Part shown: positions 7,995 through 16,329 of the stretch, piece by piece
Layout of the letters: each line of letters starts with the position of its first letter
How positions within the stretch are numbered: the first letter of the stretch is position 1
DNA from: an uncultured Blautia sp.
Lineage (GTDB): Bacteria > Bacillota > Clostridia > Lachnospirales > Lachnospiraceae
Length of the DNA: 64,000 nucleotides
Direction of reading: 5' to 3'
Assembly (NCBI GenBank): GCA_900543715.1
Contig: UQSX01000008.1
Span: forward strand, 6,584 to 70,583
Made by a program: the position numbers and the translations under genes
The notes under the pieces: generated by a model
The model's database searches: none
Seen by the model: only the letters and a program-made list of their open reading frames with translations
Told to the model about the DNA's origin: nothing

Positions 7995-8610
7995 TAGGAC
8001 TCTGACCCTCTCTGGCAGTTCCCTTCATGGGGCGGTGCACGTACTGGGGGAAAATTCGGGACTGGCCGTAGGGCGGGACCGGCTTTTTCAGAAAATGGGA
8101 AGAGAGGTTTTGCGTGCTGCAAAGAGGGGGCAGGAGAAGGAAGCTTTGAACAAAAGGGCAGAGGACTGGTGGAAGGAACAGATGGAATTGTATGTGAGAG
8201 AGGGCATTGGCCAAGAGGTATTAAAAAAAGCGGCAGAGCTGCTGCCTCCCAGGAGGGAGGCTCTGGAACTCCTGGAGTTTTGCAGAAAGGAAACTTTGCC
8301 GGTCTGGATCGTCTCTGCAGGCTTGGGAAATGTGATCCGCTTCTGGCTGGAGGCACAGGGAATTTGGGAAACGGGGATCCAGGTGCTGGCCAATGAGCTT
8401 TATTATGCAGGGGAAAACCCTGTAGGATACGGAGAAATCCTTACTATATGGAATAAAAGAGATAAATTTTTTGCTGTAGCAGCACCAGAAGAAGAACAGA
8501 AGTTATTTTTCCTTGGAGATAAAAGAGAAGATCTGAGATGGAGAAAAAATAATGAAGAAAGTTATCTGATCCAAGAAGGAGAAATAGTTAAAATAGAGGA
8601 ATTTGCTTGA
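7936..8610 (+). CDS. HAD-superfamily phosphatase, UMPH-1/PSP-like
   Basis: I choose ATG 7936 (224 residues), with GGAGG nine bases upstream, over ATG 7921, which lacks a site. HAD motif I is VTDFDRTLTL (DxDxT nucleophile), motif II the serine of WIVSAGLGN, motif III the lysine of IWNKRDK, and motif IV LGDKREDL. The SAGLGNVI and NKRD pairing resembles pyrimidine 5'-nucleotidases of the UMPH-1 type more than phosphoserine phosphatase. The 59-base overlap with the ModE-like gene is long but has a clear ribosome site. In this context it may dephosphorylate a nucleotide or pterin intermediate; the substrate is not predictable. Confidence 0.75.
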   Translation: MNRIKEELLQNRGMLVTDFDRTLTLSGSSLHGAVHVLGENSGLAVGRDRLFQKMGREVLRAAKRGQEKEALNKRAEDWWKEQMELYVREGIGQEVLKKAAELLPPRREALELLEFCRKETLPVWIVSAGLGNVIRFWLEAQGIWETGIQVLANELYYAGENPVGYGEILTIWNKRDKFFAVAAPEEEQKLFFLGDKREDLRWRKNNEESYLIQEGEIVKIEEFA

Positions 8611-8635
8611 GAAACCCAAAAAAAATTGCTATACT
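8607..8635 (+). promoter_or_regulatory. Sigma-A promoter for the mod operon
   Basis: TTGAGA at 8607-8612 and TATACT at 8630-8635 are separated by 17 bases, close to consensus. The -35 box overlaps the stop of the HAD gene. Transcription would start near 8642, giving a leader of about 130 bases before modA. Confidence 0.6.
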
Positions 8636-8646
8636 TATTATACAAT
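8625..8646. promoter_or_regulatory. Candidate ModE-type operator overlapping the mod -10 box
   Basis: An imperfect dyad (ATTG-C-TATA ... TATA-CAAT) covers the -10 box. GCTATA and TATA half-sites resemble known ModE operators. Repression of molybdate uptake is the expected effect. The match is by eye only. Confidence 0.4.
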
Positions 8647-8774
8647 TTTCGGAGATTTGCCGAATATTTTTTGCTTGCAGGATGAGGGCCAGTATTTTTC
8701 TGATAGCTTTAGGAGCAAAGCGTGTAAATCCACGTTTTGTATATAAAATTTCTGAATAAGAAAGGAGAAAGCAA

Positions 8775-9698
8775 ATGAAAAAAAAGGTTTTAGCAGTACT
8801 GCTGGCAGGCACAATGGCATTGGCCATGGGGGCATGCGGCCAGGAAAGCGGCACAGAGACATCTGAGACCGCCGGAGGAGAAGACGCTGCAGCAGAGGAA
8901 ACAGACGCTGAAGAAACAGCTTCTGACAGCCAGGAAACGACTGAAGAAGGAGATGAGGTAGAACTGACAGTATTTGCAGCAGCCTCGCTCACAGAGACTC
9001 TTACAGAAATCAGCGAACTCTATAAAGAAGAGCAGCCCAATGTAAGCCTGGTCTTTAACTTTGACTCCTCAGGAACTTTAAAGACCCAGATCCAGGAAGG
9101 CGCTGTCTGCGATCTGTTTATTTCTGCAGGACAGACCCAGATGGATCAGATGGACAGTACAGCAGACCCGTCGGTGAACACAGAAGGGCTTGATCTGGTC
9201 CTGGAAGACTCCAGGATCGATATTTTGGAAAATAAGGTCGTGCTCTGCGTCAGCGAAAACAGCAGTGTGCCCTTAGAGACATTTGATGATATGGCGGCAG
9301 CATTGAAGGAAGGAACAATTCTTCTTGGAATGGGAAACAGCGATGTGCCGGTAGGACAGTATACCCAGAAGATCCTGGAGTATTATGGACTGAATGAAGA
9401 GGAACTGGCTGCAAATGGCCGGATCTCTTACGGCAGTAATGTAAAAGAAGTAACCACACAGGTTTCTGAAGGCACCGTGGACTGCGGCGTTATTTATTGC
9501 ACAGATGCTTACTCTGCAGGGCTTACAGCTTCTGACTATGCTACGCCGGAAATGTGCGGACAGGTGATCTATCCTGCCGCTGTTATGAAGAACAGTCAGT
9601 ATCAGGAAGAGGCTCAGGCTTTTCTGGATTTCCTTCAGACAGATCCCTGCATGGAAATCTTTGAAGAGGTTGGCTTCTCCAGGGTGACAGAAGGATGA
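8775..9698 (+). CDS. modA: Molybdate ABC transporter substrate-binding lipoprotein
   Basis: A 307-residue protein with a lipoprotein signal ending in LAMGAC (lipid-anchored Cys21), an acidic low-complexity linker (residues ~25-65, rich in Glu, Thr and Ala), then the ModA fold beginning ELTVFAAASLTETL. The FNFDSSGTLKTQI and DLFISAG segments match the oxyanion-binding loops of ModA/WtpA proteins. It captures molybdate, possibly tungstate, outside the membrane and hands it to ModB. GAAAGGAG precedes the ATG. The stop overlaps modB by four bases. Confidence 0.93.
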   Translation: MKKKVLAVLLAGTMALAMGACGQESGTETSETAGGEDAAAEETDAEETASDSQETTEEGDEVELTVFAAASLTETLTEISELYKEEQPNVSLVFNFDSSGTLKTQIQEGAVCDLFISAGQTQMDQMDSTADPSVNTEGLDLVLEDSRIDILENKVVLCVSENSSVPLETFDDMAAALKEGTILLGMGNSDVPVGQYTQKILEYYGLNEEELAANGRISYGSNVKEVTTQVSEGTVDCGVIYCTDAYSAGLTASDYATPEMCGQVIYPAAVMKNSQYQEEAQAFLDFLQTDPCMEIFEEVGFSRVTEG

Positions 9699-10369
9699 TA
9701 GATTGGTATCCTTTATGGAACTCTCTGCGGATTGCGGCCATCAGCTGTACAGTTGTATTTTTCCTGGGAATCCCTGCCGCTTACTATATAGCCAGGCTTC
9801 CCAGGGCTGTGAAAGGGATTTTAGATGTGATACTGACTCTGCCCATGGTACTTCCGCCTACGGTATGCGGCTATTTTCTGCTGATACTTCTGGGGCCTCA
9901 AAGGCCCCTGGGCAGATTTCTGGCCAATTTCGGCATACAGTTTGCCATGACCTGGTACGGAGGTATCGTAGCTTCGGCGGTAGTAGCTTTTCCGTTGATG
10001 TACCGGACAGCCAGGGGAGCCTTTGAAAGTTTTGACACTACCCTGGCATATTCCGGTCAGACCCTGGGCCTTTCCAATACCTATATTTTCTGGCGTATCC
10101 GGATGCCGGCCTGCCGTCAGGGAATCCTGGCAGGAACGGTTCTGGCTTTTGCCAGGGCTCTGGGAGAATATGGAGCCACCAGCATGCTCATCGGATATGT
10201 TCCGGGGCGGACAGCCACTATATCTACCACGGTTTATCAGCTTTGGCGGACCAATAATGAGCAGGAAGCCTTTTTCTGGGTCATGGTAAATGTAGTAATC
10301 TCAACGGTAATCCTTCTGGCGGTGAATATGCTGGAACGCCGAAACAGAAAGGCAGGTGGCAGGATATGA
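9695..10369 (+). CDS. modB: Molybdate ABC transporter permease
   Basis: A 224-residue membrane protein with about five to six hydrophobic segments. The cytoplasmic EAA loop reads ARALGEYGATSMLIG, typical of ModB/CysT permeases. TLPMVLPPTVCGYFLL and the GLSNTYIFWRIRMP coupling segment are also characteristic. It starts inside the last bases of modA and ends inside the first bases of modC, so the three form one translationally coupled unit for molybdate import. Confidence 0.93.
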   Translation: MIDWYPLWNSLRIAAISCTVVFFLGIPAAYYIARLPRAVKGILDVILTLPMVLPPTVCGYFLLILLGPQRPLGRFLANFGIQFAMTWYGGIVASAVVAFPLMYRTARGAFESFDTTLAYSGQTLGLSNTYIFWRIRMPACRQGILAGTVLAFARALGEYGATSMLIGYVPGRTATISTTVYQLWRTNNEQEAFFWVMVNVVISTVILLAVNMLERRNRKAGGRI

Positions 10370-11430
10370 GCCTTTCCGTTCATATAGAGAAAAAACTGGG
10401 CAGCTTCCGATTATCTGTGGATCTGGAACATCCGGGAGGAATCACTGGCCTTTTGGGGGCTTCCGGCTGCGGAAAGAGTATGACTTTGAAGGCCATTGCC
10501 GGCATTGAAAAGCCTGACAGAGGAAGGATTGTTTTGGATGACAGAGTGCTTTTTGACAGTGAAAAGAAAATCAATCTGAAACCTCAGGAACGAAGAGTAG
10601 GATACCTGTTCCAGAATTACGCGCTGTTTCCCAATATGACAGTGGAGAAGAATATTCTCTGCGGTTTATCCAGGGAGAAGGATAAAGGCCTTCGCAGAAA
10701 GAAAATGGAAGAAATGCTTGAGAAAATGGATCTTACAGCTCAGAGGAAGCTGTATCCGGGACAGCTCAGCGGAGGACAGCAGCAGAGGACGGCCCTGGCC
10801 CGGATCCTGGTCAGTGAGCCGGAGGTGCTTTTGCTGGATGAGCCTTTCAGCGCCTTGGATTCTTATCTGCGGGAGCTGCTGCAGATACAGGTAAAAGACA
10901 TCCTTGCAGGGTATGGAAAGGATGTGCTGCTGGTAAGCCACAGCCGGGATGAAATTTATTATCTCTGTGGCCGGACAGCAGTTATGGAAAATGGAAAAAT
11001 CCTGAAGACCGATGATACAAAAAAACTTTTTGCCGATCCGGGAAGCTGGGCAGGAGCAGAGCTGACCGGCTGCAAAAATATTGCCGAGGCCAGAAAGACC
11101 GGGGAATATGAGGTGGAAGTTCCAGATTGGGGAATCCGTCTGCGTACAGGAAAACCAGTAAAAGATAATGTGTGCGCCGTGGGCCTCCGGGCTCATTACT
11201 TTAACCCCAAAGCCAGGGAAAATATTTTTCCGGTTTCCTATTCATCGGAAAAAGAAGAACCTTTTGAAATGAGAATATTGTTCCGGTATGCAGGACAAAA
11301 AGAAGGGACGCCGGATTTGTGGTGGAGACTGCCTAAGGACAGAAATCCCAGGACCATGCCGGAGAAACTTGGTATTGCCCCCCAGAACGTCCTGCTTCTG
11401 TATCCGGAGCCACAGGAGGATGATATATGA
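10366..11430 (+). CDS. modC: Molybdate ABC transporter ATPase
   Basis: A 354-residue ABC ATPase with Walker A GASGCGKS, Q-loop LFQNYALFPN, signature LSGGQQQR, Walker B VLLLDEPFSALD and H-loop VSHSRDE. After the nucleotide-binding domain, residues ~235-354 form a regulatory tail. It is not an obvious duplicated TOBE domain, but its length fits ModC. It energises ModB. It overlaps modB and the next gene by four bases each. Confidence 0.92.
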   Translation: MSLSVHIEKKLGSFRLSVDLEHPGGITGLLGASGCGKSMTLKAIAGIEKPDRGRIVLDDRVLFDSEKKINLKPQERRVGYLFQNYALFPNMTVEKNILCGLSREKDKGLRRKKMEEMLEKMDLTAQRKLYPGQLSGGQQQRTALARILVSEPEVLLLDEPFSALDSYLRELLQIQVKDILAGYGKDVLLVSHSRDEIYYLCGRTAVMENGKILKTDDTKKLFADPGSWAGAELTGCKNIAEARKTGEYEVEVPDWGIRLRTGKPVKDNVCAVGLRAHYFNPKARENIFPVSYSSEKEEPFEMRILFRYAGQKEGTPDLWWRLPKDRNPRTMPEKLGIAPQNVLLLYPEPQEDDI

Positions 11431-12449
11431 AATTAATACGGACGGAGGATGCGGTAGGACAGGTGCTCTGCCACGATCTGACCCAGATCATTCCGGGAGT
11501 AGTGAAAGGCCCCCGGTTTCGGAAAGGGCATATTGTTGCCCGGGAAGATATTCCTGTACTTCTGAGTATGGGAAAAGACCAGCTTTATGTGTGGGAAAAG
11601 GACGATACGGTTTATCATGAAAACGAAGGGGCGGAGATTTTATGTCAGGTATGTCAGGGAGAGAATATGATTCCTTCTGAGGTGAAAGAGGGAAAAATCG
11701 AGCTGACTGCAGCCTGTGACGGATTGTTTCTGGTTGACGTAGAAAGACTGAATGCCATTAATGAGATCGACCAGGTAATGATCGCTACCAGACACAGCAA
11801 TACTCCGGTGAAAAAAGGGGATAAGCTTCTGGGAACCAGGGTAATCCCTCTGGTGATTAAAAAAGAAAAAATGGAGCTGGTCAAAAAGACTGCAGGGGAA
11901 AAACCTCTCTGCCAGCTTTTGCCTTACCGGCTGAAAAAAGCCGGGATCGTAACTACAGGAAATGAAGTGTTTTATGGAAGGATCCAGGACAAATTTACTC
12001 CTGTGGTGAGGAAAAAGCTGGAACAGTACGGAATACAGGCAGAGGAGCATATTATTGTTGGAGATGAAAAAGAGAAGATCACAGAGGCAATCCTGGAACT
12101 GAAAGTCAGAGGCTGTGAGCTTATTATAGCCACAGGAGGCATGAGTGTAGATCCCGACGACCAGACGCCGGGAGCCATAAAGGAAAGCGGCGCTCAGGTG
12201 GTCACCTATGGAGCTCCGGTACTTCCGGGAGCTATGTTCTGTCTGGCTTATTTTCCCGATGGAACTCCGGTCATGGGACTGCCAGGCTGTGTAATGTATG
12301 CGAAGACTACGATTTTTGACCTGGTCCTGCCTAAGACTGCGGCTGGAATACAGGTATCCAGAAAGGAGATTACCAGACTTGGAAACGGCGGCCTGTGCCT
12401 GGGATGTGAGGAATGCCGCTGGCCGGACTGCGGATTTGGAACGGGCTGA
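11427..12449 (+). CDS. Molybdopterin-binding protein, MoeA/MogA-type domain with Cys-rich tail
   Basis: A 340-residue protein. The C-terminal half has the MoCF_biosynth fold: GIVTTGNEV, ATGGMSVDPDDQTPGA and GLPGCVMYAK, matching the MPT-binding TGGxSxxPDD and GLPG signatures. The N-terminal half (residues 1-~170) is not a full MoeA domain I-II arrangement. The last ~20 residues contain four cysteines (CLGCEECRWPDCGFG), perhaps a zinc or Fe-S site or a molybdenum-handling tail. It follows modC with a four-base overlap and precedes moaA by 26 bases. It probably binds molybdopterin for molybdate insertion. Confidence 0.85.
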   Translation: MKLIRTEDAVGQVLCHDLTQIIPGVVKGPRFRKGHIVAREDIPVLLSMGKDQLYVWEKDDTVYHENEGAEILCQVCQGENMIPSEVKEGKIELTAACDGLFLVDVERLNAINEIDQVMIATRHSNTPVKKGDKLLGTRVIPLVIKKEKMELVKKTAGEKPLCQLLPYRLKKAGIVTTGNEVFYGRIQDKFTPVVRKKLEQYGIQAEEHIIVGDEKEKITEAILELKVRGCELIIATGGMSVDPDDQTPGAIKESGAQVVTYGAPVLPGAMFCLAYFPDGTPVMGLPGCVMYAKTTIFDLVLPKTAAGIQVSRKEITRLGNGGLCLGCEECRWPDCGFGTG

Positions 12450-12475
12450 TATCAGAAAGGAGGGAAACCGGAGAT

Positions 12476-13450
12476 ATGTTTGACAAATATGGAAGAGAAA
12501 TCGATTATATACGGATTTCAGTGACAGACCGCTGTAATCTGAGATGCCTCTATTGTATGCCAGAGGAAGGCGTGTCCATGGTTTCCCATGAAGAAATTCT
12601 CAGCTATGACGAAATCCTCACTTTGGCGGAGGTCTTTGTCAGTCTGGGAATACGGAAAATCAAACTGACCGGAGGAGAGCCCCTGGTGCGCAGGGACCTT
12701 CCCTGGCTGGTAAAAAAGTTAAAGGCAGTGCCGGGAATAGAAAAGGTTACTCTGACCACCAACGGTCTGTTTTTGAAGGAAGCTCTGGGAGAACTTGGGG
12801 AGGCAGGAATAGACGGGATCAATCTGAGCCTGGATACCCTGAATCCGGAGGTTTTTGCAGAGATTACCAGAAGAAGGGGATTAGATAAGGTTCTGGAAGG
12901 ATTTTACGAGGCGCTGAAATATCCGGAAATTCCCCTGAAGATTAACTGTGTGCCTTTGGGCAGGGAGGACCAGGGAGTTCTGGAAATAGCAGAACTGGCC
13001 AGACAATATCCTGTACATGTGCGTTATATAGAGATGATGCCTATTGGTTTGGGAAGACAGTTCAGGTCAGTGGGAGAAGAAGAGCTTCTGGAACAACTCC
13101 GGGAAAAATATGGAAATCCCAGTCCCTGTGAGGAAAAACTGGGTAATGGACCAGCCCATTACTATAGCTTTCCCGGATTTTTGGGAAAAATCGGCTTCAT
13201 CAGTGCACTGAGCCATAAATTCTGCGGAAGCTGCAACCGGGTACGGCTGACCTCTCAGGGATTTTTAAAAACCTGCCTTCAGTATGAGACTGGGGCGGAT
13301 TTAAGAAGGCTGCTGAGAGAAGGGGCCAGTCAGGAAACTCTGAAAAGGGCTGTGGAACAGGCGATCAGAGATAAGCCCCAGAGTCACAGATTCGGAGAGA
13401 AGGATACTGGGGAAGTGGAGACCCATATGATGTCCCAGATTGGCGGATAG
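12476..13450 (+). CDS. moaA: GTP 3',8-cyclase, first step of molybdopterin synthesis
   Basis: The start is ATG 12476 behind AAAGGAGGG; an in-frame ATG 63 bases upstream lies inside the previous gene. The protein has 324 residues. The radical SAM triad is CNLRCLYC (Cys20, 24, 27). The second 4Fe-4S cluster that binds GTP comes from FCGSCNR plus the cysteine of FLKTCL. The chain ends in Gly-Gly, a MoaA hallmark needed for radical transfer. MoaA turns GTP into 3',8-cyclo-GTP. MoaC, MoaD and MoaE are not in the window and must lie elsewhere. Confidence 0.95.
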   Translation: MFDKYGREIDYIRISVTDRCNLRCLYCMPEEGVSMVSHEEILSYDEILTLAEVFVSLGIRKIKLTGGEPLVRRDLPWLVKKLKAVPGIEKVTLTTNGLFLKEALGELGEAGIDGINLSLDTLNPEVFAEITRRRGLDKVLEGFYEALKYPEIPLKINCVPLGREDQGVLEIAELARQYPVHVRYIEMMPIGLGRQFRSVGEEELLEQLREKYGNPSPCEEKLGNGPAHYYSFPGFLGKIGFISALSHKFCGSCNRVRLTSQGFLKTCLQYETGADLRRLLREGASQETLKRAVEQAIRDKPQSHRFGEKDTGEVETHMMSQIGG

Positions 13451-13491
13451 CTCTTGAGGGGCAGTTTACAGTTTTTCATGGAGGTGGAAAA

Positions 13492-13923
13492 ATGGGAAAA
13501 GTCATGGCAGTCTGTATCAGTGAAAAGAAAGGTACGCAGAAGAAAAATGTCCATGAAGCTTTGTTTATAGAAGATTTTGGGCTGGAAAATGATGCTCATG
13601 CAGGTAAATGGCATCGCCAGGTAAGTCTGCTTTCCTACGAAAAGATACAGGACTTCAAGAAAAAGGGAGCCCCTGTGGAAGACGGGGCCTTCGGAGAAAA
13701 TCTCATTGTCAGCGGTATAGATTTTAAAAATCTTCCTGTAGGCACCCGCTTTCAATCCGGGGATGTGGTGCTGGAGATGACCCAGATCGGGAAGGAATGT
13801 CACAGCGGATGTGAGATATACAAGATCATGGGAGACTGCATTATGCCAAGGGAAGGCGTGTTTGCAAAGGTGCTTCATGGAGGAAGAATCCGGGAAGGAG
13901 ACGAGCTTACGGTTCTGGAATAA
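13492..13923 (+). CDS. MOSC-domain protein
   Basis: A 143-residue stand-alone MOSC domain. Typical segments are GLENDAHAGKWHRQVSLLS, GAFGENLIVSGID, VGTRFQSGDVVLEMTQIG and the conserved cysteine in KECHSGC. MOSC domains bind molybdopterin or carry persulfide sulfur, as in Moco sulfurase C-termini and YiiM/YuaD. GGAGG precedes the ATG. It is the last gene of the mod-moa operon. A role in sulfuration or protection of the cofactor is likely but not shown. Confidence 0.9.
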   Translation: MGKVMAVCISEKKGTQKKNVHEALFIEDFGLENDAHAGKWHRQVSLLSYEKIQDFKKKGAPVEDGAFGENLIVSGIDFKNLPVGTRFQSGDVVLEMTQIGKECHSGCEIYKIMGDCIMPREGVFAKVLHGGRIREGDELTVLE

Positions 13924-13933
13924 AGGAACAATT

Positions 13934-13994
13934 ATAAAACTCCTAAATATAAGGGCAAAAACAAAGAAAAACCCCTTATATTTAGGAGTTTTAT
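13934..13994. terminator. Perfect 22-bp inverted repeat, likely terminator of the mod-moa operon
   Basis: Arms 13934-13955 and 13973-13994 are exact complements around a 17-base A-rich loop. The right arm ends in TTTTAT, so it can terminate the upstream operon. The arms are longer and more perfect than most terminators in the window. The next promoter begins two bases later. Confidence 0.65.
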
Positions 13995-13995
13995 C

Positions 13996-14024
13996 TTGAC
14001 AATAATCCGAAATCGTAATATACT
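13996..14024 (+). promoter_or_regulatory. Consensus sigma-A promoter of the MarR-exporter operon
   Basis: TTGACA at 13996-14001 and TATACT at 14019-14024 with a 17-base spacer: a near-perfect sigma-A promoter, as expected for one held down by a repressor. Confidence 0.85.
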
Positions 14025-14046
14025 CTCTGCAATCCGATTTCGGATT
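14004..14046. promoter_or_regulatory. Two MarR operator sites
   Basis: AATCCGAAATCG at 14004-14015 lies in the promoter spacer. AATCCGATTTCGGATT at 14031-14046 is a nearly perfect palindrome just past the -10 box. The first matches the inner part of the second on the opposite strand. This placement would let the downstream MarR protein block polymerase. Confidence 0.7.
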
Positions 14047-14122
14047 ATTTTTGCGGGCAACAAAGTAAAGGGACATGCCCGTATCGGGGCTTTTGATTTT
14101 TTGAGGATAAGGAGGAGGATAC

Positions 14123-14566
14123 TTGGAGACAGGAACAGAGAAACGATATCAGGAATTTATCAGCGCCTCTAAGGAAATAGATGATGTATACCACATGCTG
14201 GCTCTGAAGTTTGGACTTTCCGACAGCGCCATGTGGATACTGTGTACTATGAGGGAGGCAAAAAGGGAACTGACCCAGTCGGAAATTGCCCAGGAGATGT
14301 CCATGAGCCGGCAGACGGTAAATTCTGCCATCAAAAACCTGGAAAAACAGGGATATCTGCGTTTAGAAGCGGTTTCCGGGGACAGAAGAAACAAGATCCT
14401 TTCTTTTACAGAAGAAGGAGAAATTTTTGTAAAAAGGACAGTGGACCGGGTGCTGAGCTTGGAACACCAGGTTTTCGAAAATCTGGAAGTGGAGGAACAG
14501 GAAAAGATTACGCAGATCCTCCGAAAATATACCAGATTTATGAAGGAAGGGGCAGAAAAAATCTGA
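14123..14566 (+). CDS. MarR-family transcriptional regulator
   Basis: A 147-residue winged-helix regulator. It starts at TTG 14123 behind GGAGGAGG; no ATG fits. LTQSEIAQEMSMSRQTVNSA is the recognition region and SGDRRNKILSFT the wing, as in MarR proteins. It stands 36 bases before two ABC exporter genes and behind a promoter with two matching palindromes. It most likely represses its own operon and is released by a small ligand or drug, as for many MarR-exporter pairs. Confidence 0.9.
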   Translation: METGTEKRYQEFISASKEIDDVYHMLALKFGLSDSAMWILCTMREAKRELTQSEIAQEMSMSRQTVNSAIKNLEKQGYLRLEAVSGDRRNKILSFTEEGEIFVKRTVDRVLSLEHQVFENLEVEEQEKITQILRKYTRFMKEGAEKI

Positions 14567-14602
14567 CAATTACCGAAAAGAATGACATGACAGGAGGATT
14601 TT

Positions 14603-16327
14603 ATGAAGACGGTACTGCGGTTTATGAAACCGTATAAAGGATTGTGTTTTTTTACACTGCTGGTAACCATACTGGACGTGGCAGGAGGACTCCTGATACC
14701 CAGACTGACAGCAGATATGGTAAATATGGGAGTGGCAGGAGGCGACTTAGGCTATATGCTGGAAAAAGGCGGTCAGATGATCCTGATCGCTTTTCTTGCC
14801 GGTGCCGGGGCTCTGGCAGGCAGTTACCTCTGCGCAGATCTTTCAGCAAAGATTGGCCGGGACATGAGAAATGCGGTGTATGACAAATCTCTGGAATTTT
14901 CAGGAGAGGATTTTCAGAGATTTGGAACAGGGTCTATGATCACCAGGACCTTAAATGATATCAATGTGATCCAGCAGGCGGTAGTCTGGTGTATCCAGAT
15001 GGTGATACCGGTTCCGGTGGTATGTATCATGGGAACCTCTATGGCCTTTGCCATAGACAGCCAAATGGGGATGCTGCTTATTGGCGTGACAGTTCTTATT
15101 ATTGTGCTGGCCCTGTTTGTCACCCGGAAAGCGGCGGAAATTTTTGACCGGCTGCAGCGATTTCTGGACAGGATGAATGTAGTCCTGCGGGAAAACATTA
15201 CAGGGGTCCGGGTAATCAGAGCCTTCCACAAGGAGAAAAGAGAAGAGGGCAGGATGCGGAAAACTTTCGAGGATTATGCAGAGTCTTCCATTCAGGCCAA
15301 CCGGCTTTTTGCCGGATTGGATGTAGCGGCTTTCACGGTGATCAACCTGTGCATTGTTCTGATCCTGTGGCTTGGGGGAAACCGGATCGGACAAGGCTTT
15401 ATGCAGGTCGGAGATATTACGGCGCTGACGGAATATGCCATTTTGATCCTGTTTTATATCATCATGGCCCAGATGGTAATCATACTTTTACCCAGGGCGA
15501 GAGTCTGTATCCGCCGTATGGAGGAAGTTTTAAGGACAGAACCAGAGATACAGGATCCAAAGGACTGCATCAGCGGAACCTGGGAAAATACACAGGAAGT
15601 GCTTCGGTTTGAAGACGTAAATTTCCGGTTTTCTGATGCAGAAGAAAATACTCTGAAAAATATCAGTTTTTCCTGCAGAAGAGGGGAGACCACAGCTATT
15701 ATCGGAAGTACAGGCAGCGGAAAATCTACCATAGCCAGACTGATCCTGAGATTTCATGATGTCAGCCAGGGAAGGATCCTCCTTAAAGGACAGGACATCC
15801 GCAGCCTTCCTCAGAAAGAACTGAGGCAGGAGATCTCCTATGTGCCTCAGAAAACATGGCTTTTTTCAGGAACTATCGGGGAAAATCTGGCTCAGGGGAA
15901 AGAAAACGCCGGAAAAGAAGAAATGCTCCATGCACTGGAGACTGCTCAGGCGGACTTTGTTAAAAATCTGCCACAGGGCCTGGAAACAAAAGTTGCCCAG
16001 GGAGGAACGAATTTCTCAGGAGGGCAGAAACAGAGACTGTGTATTGCCAGAGCATTGATGAAAGACAGTGACCTCTATATTTTTGACGACAGCTTTTCAG
16101 CTTTGGATTTTAAGACAGATAAGGCTCTGAGAGATGCTCTGAAGGAAGAGACAAAGGAAACGGCAGTGGTGATCATTGCCCAGAGGATCAGCACGATTTT
16201 ACATGCCAGTCAGATCGTTGTCCTGGATGAAGGTGAGATCGCAGGTGTGGGAACTCATGAATATCTGATGGAAAACTGTGCTGTTTACAGGGATATTGCC
16301 AGGTCTCAGATGAAAGGAGGAGAGTAG
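14603..16327 (+). CDS. Heterodimeric ABC exporter half, degenerate-site subunit
   Basis: A 574-residue type IV ABC exporter half: six predicted membrane segments (residues ~15-300) then an ATPase. Walker A is GSTGSGKST and the signature FSGGQKQR is canonical. The Walker B end is YIFDDSF, with Asp in place of the catalytic Glu, and the switch reads IAQRIST with Gln in place of His. These are the marks of the non-hydrolysing site in heterodimers such as BmrCD or TM287/288. The next gene carries the complementary changes. The likely role is drug or metabolite efflux. Confidence 0.92.
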   Translation: MKTVLRFMKPYKGLCFFTLLVTILDVAGGLLIPRLTADMVNMGVAGGDLGYMLEKGGQMILIAFLAGAGALAGSYLCADLSAKIGRDMRNAVYDKSLEFSGEDFQRFGTGSMITRTLNDINVIQQAVVWCIQMVIPVPVVCIMGTSMAFAIDSQMGMLLIGVTVLIIVLALFVTRKAAEIFDRLQRFLDRMNVVLRENITGVRVIRAFHKEKREEGRMRKTFEDYAESSIQANRLFAGLDVAAFTVINLCIVLILWLGGNRIGQGFMQVGDITALTEYAILILFYIIMAQMVIILLPRARVCIRRMEEVLRTEPEIQDPKDCISGTWENTQEVLRFEDVNFRFSDAEENTLKNISFSCRRGETTAIIGSTGSGKSTIARLILRFHDVSQGRILLKGQDIRSLPQKELRQEISYVPQKTWLFSGTIGENLAQGKENAGKEEMLHALETAQADFVKNLPQGLETKVAQGGTNFSGGQKQRLCIARALMKDSDLYIFDDSFSALDFKTDKALRDALKEETKETAVVIIAQRISTILHASQIVVLDEGEIAGVGTHEYLMENCAVYRDIARSQMKGGE

Positions 16328-16329
16328 GC

